Below are positions 5,633 through 10,907 of a stretch of DNA of 10,907 bases, in pieces. Below the pieces are notes generated by a model that had not been told where the DNA came from, did no database searches, and saw nothing but the letters and a program-made list of their open reading frames with translations. The stretch's first letter is position 1; every line of letters starts with the position of its first letter. Position numbers and translations under genes: made by a program. This stretch comes from an uncultured Oscillospiraceae bacterium (GTDB lineage Bacteria; Bacillota; Clostridia; Oscillospirales; Oscillospiraceae): NCBI GenBank assembly GCA_934565615.1, contig CAKTIH010000078.1:1-10907 (forward strand), in the 5' to 3' direction.

Positions 5633-7318
5633 TTACTTTTTGAAGCTGTCCTTGAGCGCGACGGAGCGGTTAAAGACCAGGTGGCCGGGCTTCGCGTCGC
5701 GGTTATCAAGGCAAAAGTAGCCCTGACGCATGAACTGCAAGCCGGTGGAGTCCTTACCCTTTTCGGGTATGGGCATCTCGGCAAGGCTGTGCTCGACCTT
5801 GCAGCCGGTGAGGATGTTCAGACTGTCGGGATCGAGATAGTCGAGGAAGTTTTTATCCGGACCGTCGGGATCGGAATCGCTGAAGAGGTTGCCGTAGACG
5901 CGCACCTCGGCGTCGGCGGCGGTGGCGGCGTCGACCCAATGGATCGTTGCACCCTTGACCTTGCGCCCGTCGGCGGGATCGCCGCCGCGGCTGTCGGGGT
6001 CATACTCACAGAGAATTTCGATGACGTTGCCGTCAGCGTCCTTGATGCAGCCGGTGCACTTGACAAGATATGCGCCCTTGAGGCGAACCTCATTGCCGGG
6101 GTACATGCGCTTGTACTTCGGCGCGGGTTCTTCCATGAAGTCGTCCGCTTCTATCCAAAGCTCACGCGAGAAGCTGAGCTCTCTTGTCCCGTCCTCGGGG
6201 CGGAGTGGGTTATTCTCAACTGTGAGAGTCTCGCTCTTGCCGACGGGGTAATTGGTGACGGTGAGCTTCACGGGGTTGAGCACGGCCATGACGCGGCGCG
6301 CGTTTGCATTGAGGTCGTCACGCAGGCAGCTTTCAAGCAGTGCAAGGTCGACCGTAGACGGGACCTTCGACACACCTATGCGGTCGCAGAACTCACGGAT
6401 GGATGCGCTGGTGTAGCCGCGGCGGCGCAGGCCGCACAGGGTCGGCATGCGCGGATCGTCCCAACCGGAGACATAGCCCTCCTGCACGAGCTGACGGAGC
6501 TTGCGCTTGGACATGACGGTGTGGTTGATGCCGAGTCGGGAGAACTCTATCTGTCTCGGCTTTATGCCGGGGATGGAGACATTTGACACGACCCAGTCAT
6601 AGAGCGGGCGGTGGTCCTCATATTCGAGAGAGCAGAGCGAGTGCGTGATGCCCTCAATAGCGTCCTGGATCGGGTGAGCAAAGTCGTACATCGGGAAGAT
6701 GCACCACTTGGTGCCCTGACGGTGATGCTCGATATAACGGATGCGGTAGAGCACGGGGTCGCGCATATTGAAGTTGCCGCTGGCAAGGTCGATCTTTGCG
6801 CGCAGCGTGTAGCGTCCCTCTTCAAATTCGCCGTTCCTCATGCGCTGGAACAGGTCGAGGCTCTCCTCAATGGGTCTGTCGCGCCACGGGCTGACGGCGG
6901 GACGATTGACATCCCCGCGGTACTCGCGAAACTGCTCCGGCGTCAGCTCGCAGACGTAGGCAAGACCTTTCTTTATAAGCTCGATAGCGTAACCGTAGGT
7001 CTGCTCAAAATAATCCGAACCGTAGAAAAACCGGTCGCCCCAGTCAAAGCCGAGCCAATGGATGTCCTCTTTTATCGCGTCGACAAATTCGGTGTCCTCC
7101 TTGGCGGGGTTAGTATCGTCCATGCGGAGGTTGCATATACCGCCGAAGCGCTCGGCAGTACCGAAGTCAATGGTCAGAGCCTTGCAGTGGCCTATATGCA
7201 GATAGCCGTTGGGCTCGGGCGGGAAACGCGTGTGTATCTGCATCCCGTAACAGCGGTGCCCCTCGGAAAGATCCTCCTGTACAAATGCGTCGATAAAGTT
7301 TCTGGCAGCTTCTTCCAT
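5633..7318 (-). CDS. glnS: Glutaminyl-tRNA synthetase (GlnRS)
   Basis: Class I aminoacyl-tRNA synthetase that charges tRNA-Gln with glutamine in the cytoplasm; 561 residues, close to E. coli GlnRS (554). The HIGH signature lies in RFPPEPNGYLHIGH (31-44) and the KMSKS-equivalent in VMSKRKL (268-274). Other GlnRS blocks are NLRMDDTNPAKED (63-75), WCIFPMYDFAHPIQDAIEGITHSLCSLE (205-232), DHRPLYDW (235-242) and DDPRMPTLCGLRRRGYT (287-303). The C-terminal anticodon-binding beta-barrels are full length (about 340-561), with no extra domain. The ATG at 7316-7318 has AGGAGA 9 nt upstream and a consensus promoter at 7353-7381. GlnRS is patchy in bacteria, many of which use GatCAB transamidation instead, so this gene implies direct charging here. 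The gene is intact and stands alone in its transcript as far as can be seen. Confidence 0.98.
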   Translation of the reverse strand: MEEAARNFIDAFVQEDLSEGHRCYGMQIHTRFPPEPNGYLHIGHCKALTIDFGTAERFGGICNLRMDDTNPAKEDTEFVDAIKEDIHWLGFDWGDRFFYGSDYFEQTYGYAIELIKKGLAYVCELTPEQFREYRGDVNRPAVSPWRDRPIEESLDLFQRMRNGEFEEGRYTLRAKIDLASGNFNMRDPVLYRIRYIEHHRQGTKWCIFPMYDFAHPIQDAIEGITHSLCSLEYEDHRPLYDWVVSNVSIPGIKPRQIEFSRLGINHTVMSKRKLRQLVQEGYVSGWDDPRMPTLCGLRRRGYTSASIREFCDRIGVSKVPSTVDLALLESCLRDDLNANARRVMAVLNPVKLTVTNYPVGKSETLTVENNPLRPEDGTRELSFSRELWIEADDFMEEPAPKYKRMYPGNEVRLKGAYLVKCTGCIKDADGNVIEILCEYDPDSRGGDPADGRKVKGATIHWVDAATAADAEVRVYGNLFSDSDPDGPDKNFLDYLDPDSLNILTGCKVEHSLAEMPIPEKGKDSTGLQFMRQGYFCLDNRDAKPGHLVFNRSVALKDSFKK

Positions 7319-7352
7319 GTCCTCATCTCTCCTATGCTTATAAGTCCTGAAT

Positions 7353-7381
7353 ATTATAAACGATTGCTCTGGTAATTACAA
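7353..7381 (-). promoter_or_regulatory. Sigma-A promoter of glnS
   Basis: Minus-strand -35 TTGTAA (7376-7381), 17-bp spacer and perfect -10 TATAAT (7353-7358). The start of transcription is expected near 7346, giving a leader of about 28 nt with no room for a T-box, so glnS does not appear to be under tRNA-sensing control. Confidence 0.8.
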
Positions 7382-7403
7382 TAAAAATGTGGTAGACTAA
7401 ATA
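7376..7403 (+). promoter_or_regulatory. Possible promoter of the reductase/glycosyltransferase run
   Basis: Two overlapping readings exist. One is TTACAA (7376-7381), 16 bp, TAAATA (7398-7403). The other is an extended -10 TGTGGTAGACT (TAGACT at 7393-7398) with only a weak -35. The first shares its -35 positions with the glnS promoter on the other strand. Neither reading is strong; one of them probably drives 7433 onward. Confidence 0.35.
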
Positions 7404-7432
7404 TGAAAATTGACGGAAGCGGGTGACGGCAG

Positions 7433-8239
7433 GTGTCGGAGAGCTTTGACATTATAATAATCGGAGGCGGTATCGCGGGCACCTCGGCGGCGCTGACGGC
7501 GATGAACCGCGGAAAACGCACCGCGGTGATCGCAAATCCTATGGAGTCTGAGAGCCTGTATAAGGCGGAGAAGATAACAAATTATCCGGGGCTTGCCGGG
7601 CTCGGCGGACGCGAAATGTCAGAGCTGCTGCGCCGTCAGTTGGAAACCAGCGGTGCAAGGCTTATACACGGGCGCGCACTGAACGTCATGGACATGGGAG
7701 GCAGCTTCGGCGTTGCGGTCGGGAACGATTTCTATGAGGCGAAGGCGGCCATCCTTGCCATCGGCATTACGCGGGAAAAGCTCTATCCGGGCGAGGCGGA
7801 GTTTCTTGGCCGCGGCGTGAGCTACTGCGCGACCTGCGATGGGATGCTCTATAAGGGTAAGACCGTTGCGCTCATCGGCAATAACCGCGAAGCGTTTGAC
7901 GATGCGAACTTTTTGAAGAGCATCGGCTGCAATGTGCTGCACTTCAAGGAGAACATGCGCTATGAGATACGCGGCGGCATGAAAGCGGACACGCTCATCG
8001 CGGGCGGGGAGGAGCACCCGGTCGACGGCGTGTTTATAATCAAGGACAGCATTTCAGTCTCCAAGCTGATGGATGGACTGGAATATAAAAACGGCGCGAT
8101 CGTCACAAAGCGTGACATGAGCACGTCTATCCCCGGCGTCTATGCCTGCGGCGACTGTACCGGAAAGCCCTACCAGCTTTCCAAGGCCGCGGGCGAGGGG
8201 AACATCGCGGCGCTCTCGGCGTGCGAATATATAAAGTAA
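7433..8239 (+). CDS. Short thioredoxin-reductase-like flavoprotein lacking NADPH motifs
   Basis: A 268-residue FAD disulfide reductase of the low-molecular-weight thioredoxin reductase fold (usual length about 310). The FAD-binding GGGIAG is at 11-16, the redox-active CATCDG at 132-137, and the second FAD motif ACGDCTGKPYQLSKAAGEGNIAA at 238-260. The middle, NADPH-binding domain is reduced: where TrxR has a glycine-rich GGGDSAxEEA stretch, this has IGNNREAFDDA (148-158), and no HRR-type phosphate-binding cluster follows. The distance from CATC to the C-terminal GD is about 40 residues less than in E. coli TrxR. This pattern resembles ferredoxin-dependent flavin thioredoxin reductases (FFTR) described in Clostridium, and also the cyanobacterial DTR. 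The electron donor and the partner (thioredoxin or other) are therefore inferred, not seen. The start is GTG with a weak GGAAG/CGGG-like site; a stop 9 nt upstream excludes a longer form. A GT2 gene follows after 35 nt without a terminator. Confidence 0.85.
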   Translation: MSESFDIIIIGGGIAGTSAALTAMNRGKRTAVIANPMESESLYKAEKITNYPGLAGLGGREMSELLRRQLETSGARLIHGRALNVMDMGGSFGVAVGNDFYEAKAAILAIGITREKLYPGEAEFLGRGVSYCATCDGMLYKGKTVALIGNNREAFDDANFLKSIGCNVLHFKENMRYEIRGGMKADTLIAGGEEHPVDGVFIIKDSISVSKLMDGLEYKNGAIVTKRDMSTSIPGVYACGDCTGKPYQLSKAAGEGNIAALSACEYIK

Positions 8240-8274
8240 AAAGTGAGTAATAAATCAGATCACGGGAGAAAAAT

Positions 8275-9222
8275 ATGGATAAGATAGCTGTTCTCATTCC
8301 TTGCTATAATGAAGCCCAGACCATAGAAAAAGTGGTGAAGGAGTTTAAGCGGGAGCTGCCGGAAGCCACGATCTATGTTTACGACAACAACTCCAAGGAC
8401 GGGACGGATGACATCGCCCGCGCTGCCGGGGCTGTGGTACGCTATGAGCACCAGCAGGGCAAGGGGAATGTCGTGCGCCGGATGTTTCAGGAAATAGAAG
8501 CGGAATGCTATCTGATGGCTGACGGCGATGATACATACCCGGCGGAAAATGCCCGCGCGCTGGTGAAACATGTGTTGGAAGAACAGGCCGATATGGTCGT
8601 GGGAGACAGGCTCTCCTCAACATATTTCGAGGAGAACAAGCGCCCGTTCCATAATTTCGGCAACAGCATCGTGCGCTGGAGCATAAACACTATTTTTAAG
8701 AGCGGCATCAAGGATGTCATGACGGGCTACCGGGCGTTCAGCTACCGCTTTGTAAAGAGCTTTCCCGTGGTATCCAAGGGCTTTGAGATAGAGACCGAGA
8801 TGACGATCCACGCTGTCACAAAAAACATGTATGTCGTCAACGAAGTTGTGGATTACCGCGACAGGCCCAGCGGGAGCGAATCAAAGCTCAATACGGTGAG
8901 CGACGGCATAAAGGTGATTTTTACCATTTTCAATCTATTCCGGAACTATAAGCCGATGCAGTTCTTCTCGCTTCTGGCGCTGCTGCTTATCATAGTGTCA
9001 GCCGCTGTGTTTATCCCGCTCGTGCTGGTGCCGTTCTGGCAGACCGGCCTTGTGGAGCGGTTCCCGACGCTTATCGTCTGCGGCTTCGTGGCTATCGCGG
9101 CGCTCTTGAGCTTCTTTAACGGCATGGTGCTTGACGCGATCATGCAGCAGGAAAGAAGAGAATACGAATTTAGGCTTATGCTCGTGCATGATATGGAGCG
9201 CCGGGCAAGGGGAGAACAGTAA
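8275..9222 (+). CDS. Family 2 glycosyltransferase with two C-terminal membrane helices
   Basis: A membrane-anchored GT-A-fold transferase of 315 residues, probably moving a sugar from a nucleotide donor to polyprenyl phosphate on the cytoplasmic face. The N-terminal nucleotide-binding part is AVLIPCYNEAQTI (5-17) and YVYDNNSKDGTDD (34-46). The metal-binding acidic stretch is MADGDDTYP (81-89), the acceptor-side block is DVMTGYRAF (147-155), and GFEIETEMTIHA (169-180) precedes a Pro-rich DYRDRPSGSESKL (193-205). These blocks are typical of dolichol-phosphate-mannose-synthase-like and related enzymes. Two hydrophobic helices at about 228-252 and 266-286 precede a charged tail. A GGGAG site lies 6 nt before the ATG. 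The stop is 2 nt before the next ATG, indicating co-translation with the DUF6020-like membrane protein. The sugar is unknown. Confidence 0.9.
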   Translation: MDKIAVLIPCYNEAQTIEKVVKEFKRELPEATIYVYDNNSKDGTDDIARAAGAVVRYEHQQGKGNVVRRMFQEIEAECYLMADGDDTYPAENARALVKHVLEEQADMVVGDRLSSTYFEENKRPFHNFGNSIVRWSINTIFKSGIKDVMTGYRAFSYRFVKSFPVVSKGFEIETEMTIHAVTKNMYVVNEVVDYRDRPSGSESKLNTVSDGIKVIFTIFNLFRNYKPMQFFSLLALLLIIVSAAVFIPLVLVPFWQTGLVERFPTLIVCGFVAIAALLSFFNGMVLDAIMQQERREYEFRLMLVHDMERRARGEQ

Positions 9223-9224
9223 AG

Positions 9225-10907
9225 ATGGAAACGCTTGACTTAAAAAACGCGCCCGATGGAAAGCCCACTTCCGTCCGGACGATAATTATACGCTGCCTGC
9301 TCTCCTTCTGGGCGCTGCTTTCACTGAGAGTATATTTCGAAGTGGGCGTGGGCTTGGAAACCGACAGCTTTCTTGCGGGCAATCTCAGTAAGTTTGCAAA
9401 CCAATTCTATTATGACGGCCTTGCGGATGTTTTTGTTTTTGCAGCTATCTATATGCTGCTGAGCTTTGCGGCGAAAAGACCCAGACGCGACCCGTGGACC
9501 CTGCTGCTGGCCTTTTTGTTTGCCGCTTTCTATATCATCTCTTCGGTTTGCAGAGATATCGGGGATTTCTCTTTCTTTTTCGCAAATGCTTACCAGATAT
9601 TTCTCACGGTTTTTCTGCTTATCGGCTATACTGTCCTTTTCGGCAGCGGGCTGAGCCTGATATTTTATTTGATGGAGCGTCAGCCAAAGGATGGAGAATG
9701 GACGCTCCGCCGTCCGCTGCTGACCGGCGCTCTGATAATTTTTGCATGCTGGCTGCCGTGGATAATTATGAATTATCCCGGCTCATTTAACCCGGATTCT
9801 ATATGGCAGATCGAACAGGGGATCGGGCGATTAGCGTGGAATGCGCATCATCCCCCGCTCAGCACAGCTATAATGGGCTTATGCGTTTCATTGGGAAGCG
9901 CCGTGTGGAACAGGAATTTCGGCTGCTTCCTGTACATACTTTTGCAGTCGGTCAGCGGCGCGTTTATTTTTTCTTATGCGCTGACTGTGCTGCGCCGTAT
10001 GGGTATCTTGCGCAGAGCTTGGATAGTGCTGCTCCTGTTCTATGCTGCCACGCCTTTTTGGGGCTGCTTTGCACAATGGTTTGAAAAGGATTTCCTATAT
10101 GCACAGACCTTCACGCTGTGTCTTACGTTTGTTCTTCCTGTTGTGGAGAAACGCCGCTGCGAAACGAAGGATGCCCTGCGGATCGGCGCGGCGGCCCTCA
10201 TCGCGATCCTGCTGAGGAAAACCGGTATGTATGATTTGACTCCCGGGCTGCTGCTTCTTGTTATCTGGCTCAGGAAGAGCGACCGCGTGAGAATGCTTGC
10301 GGCTGCGCTTGCGGCAGTGGTTCTCAGCAGCTGCGTGAACAATGTGCTGTACCCCGCTTTGAACATTGAGGAGGCTTCTGTCGCGGAGGCCTTCAATATG
10401 CCCTTCCTGCAGACAGCAAGATATGTGAATCAGTATCCGGATGAAGTAACAAAAGAAGAGCATGACGCCATAGATGCGGTGCTGGTCTATGATGAGCTTG
10501 ATAAATATAATCCCGAGGTATCTGACCCTATAAAGAGCAATTACCGTGGGGATGCCGGGGCACTGCCCGAATATTTCAAAGTCTGGTTTCAGATGTTCAT
10601 CAAGCATCCGGCCTGCTACTTTGAAGCGGCGTTTATGCTGAGCTACGGATATTTTGCCCCAGTAAGACCCGCTTTGGACGGGTACATTCTCAGCACCTAT
10701 TACCCCGCGTTTTCGGAGATCGGTATATATCGCGTGTTCGGAGATTTCCCGACAAAGGTGTTTGACTCTATCCGGCAGATGTTTATCGGGTTCCCGGTGC
10801 TGAATATCCTCTGCATGGCGGGGTTCTATACTTGGGTATTGATGGCCTGCTTTGTGCAGATATTAAGAAAGAAACAGTATAGCGCGCTGCTGGCGTTTGT
10901 GCCGGGA
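9225..10907 (+). CDS. DUF6020-like polytopic membrane protein, possibly GT-C glycosyltransferase (partial at the right edge)
   Basis: 561 codons are open from an ATG 2 nt after the GT2 stop to the right edge with no stop, so the gene is truncated by the window. AAGGGGAG (9208-9215) lies 9 nt before the start. The protein is strongly hydrophobic with many predicted helices, separated by a soluble loop at about 375-455. Sparse motifs stand out: NYPGSFNPDSIWQIEQ (183-198), WNAHHPP (205-211) and WFEKDFLYA (285-293). An acidic residue in the first large external loop followed by a His-His-Pro motif resembles DUF6020 proteins and other GT-C-fold enzymes that use polyprenyl-phosphate sugars on the outer face. 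I recognise the family by pattern only. Substrate and acceptor are unknown; a flippase or polymerase-like role is also possible. Confidence 0.75.
   Translation, partial: METLDLKNAPDGKPTSVRTIIIRCLLSFWALLSLRVYFEVGVGLETDSFLAGNLSKFANQFYYDGLADVFVFAAIYMLLSFAAKRPRRDPWTLLLAFLFAAFYIISSVCRDIGDFSFFFANAYQIFLTVFLLIGYTVLFGSGLSLIFYLMERQPKDGEWTLRRPLLTGALIIFACWLPWIIMNYPGSFNPDSIWQIEQGIGRLAWNAHHPPLSTAIMGLCVSLGSAVWNRNFGCFLYILLQSVSGAFIFSYALTVLRRMGILRRAWIVLLLFYAATPFWGCFAQWFEKDFLYAQTFTLCLTFVLPVVEKRRCETKDALRIGAAALIAILLRKTGMYDLTPGLLLLVIWLRKSDRVRMLAAALAAVVLSSCVNNVLYPALNIEEASVAEAFNMPFLQTARYVNQYPDEVTKEEHDAIDAVLVYDELDKYNPEVSDPIKSNYRGDAGALPEYFKVWFQMFIKHPACYFEAAFMLSYGYFAPVRPALDGYILSTYYPAFSEIGIYRVFGDFPTKVFDSIRQMFIGFPVLNILCMAGFYTWVLMACFVQILRKKQYSALLAFVPG

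Noticed and set aside
3853..5784. Minus-strand open frames of 236 and 333 codons opposite kimA
   Set aside because: Rich in Arg, His, Asp and Glu with no motif; they arise by mirroring a hydrophobic membrane protein. The second also runs through the terminator and into the glnS end in the wrong frame.
5681..7375. Two long plus-strand open frames (301 and 254 codons) opposite glnS
   Set aside because: They are antisense to a fully conserved GlnRS. Their translations are low-complexity Val/Ala/Gly/Leu text with no family resemblance and no proper RBS, as expected from GC-rich third positions.
7319..7432. T-box or other leader element for glnS
   Set aside because: The predicted leader is only about 28 nt, with no specifier stem, no T-box sequence and no terminator.
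9466..10607. Several 60-170 codon frames on both strands inside the last gene
   Set aside because: They lie within a continuous membrane-protein frame that is open from 9225 to the window edge and has its own RBS.

Overview
The window looks like ordinary chromosome from a moderately GC-rich member of the Clostridia, possibly a gut Oscillospirales-type bacterium. The lineage is inferred from several features seen together: a secreted YpuA-like DUF1002 protein, a c-di-AMP (ydaO/yuaA) riboswitch in front of a KimA-type potassium permease, a short non-allosteric-type NagB, strong purine-rich Shine-Dalgarno sites and sigma-A-type promoters with 17-bp spacers. The exact taxon cannot be read from the sequence. 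No mobile element, CRISPR array, rRNA or tRNA was seen.

Layout from left to right. The last 20 codons of an unidentified plus-strand gene (2-64) converge on nagB through a bidirectional terminator. On the minus strand lie an AGCS-family sodium:alanine/glycine symporter (967-2328) and then nagB (146-880). nagB has its own promoter, which overlaps the symporter stop codon, and it starts with TTG. Divergent from the symporter is a secreted DUF1002 (YpuA-like) protein with its own terminator (2461-3374). Next comes a complete c-di-AMP control unit: a sigma-A promoter, a ydaO-type aptamer, an antiterminator/terminator pair and kimA (3411-5574). kimA converges with glnS (glutaminyl-tRNA synthetase, minus strand, 5633-7318), and a hairpin terminator lies between them. 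A divergent promoter region of about 115 bp then separates glnS from a plus-strand run of three genes: a short thioredoxin-reductase-like flavoprotein (7433-8239), a family-2 glycosyltransferase with C-terminal membrane helices (8275-9222) and a large DUF6020-like polytopic membrane protein that runs off the window (9225-10907).

How the genes work together. NagB returns amino-sugar carbon to glycolysis as fructose-6-phosphate, and the adjacent symporter imports small amino acids. Both suit a gut organism using amino sugars and peptides, but no common regulation is evident. The riboswitch-kimA unit is the established c-di-AMP/potassium feedback loop: high c-di-AMP should terminate transcription before kimA. 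The GT2 and DUF6020-like genes are almost certainly co-translated. They are plausible partners for making a lipid-linked sugar and transferring it outside the membrane.

The most noteworthy points are: (i) the reductase keeps the FAD site and the CATC redox centre but lacks recognisable NADPH-binding motifs and is about 40 residues short, which suggests a ferredoxin-type or other non-NADPH electron donor; (ii) KimA has Gly where B. subtilis KimA has Asp117 beside the ion-binding site; (iii) a mutually exclusive antiterminator can be traced base by base in the riboswitch; (iv) the GT2/DUF6020-like pair may be part of an undescribed surface glycosylation locus that continues to the right. Nothing in the window amounts to a clearly new multi-gene system.
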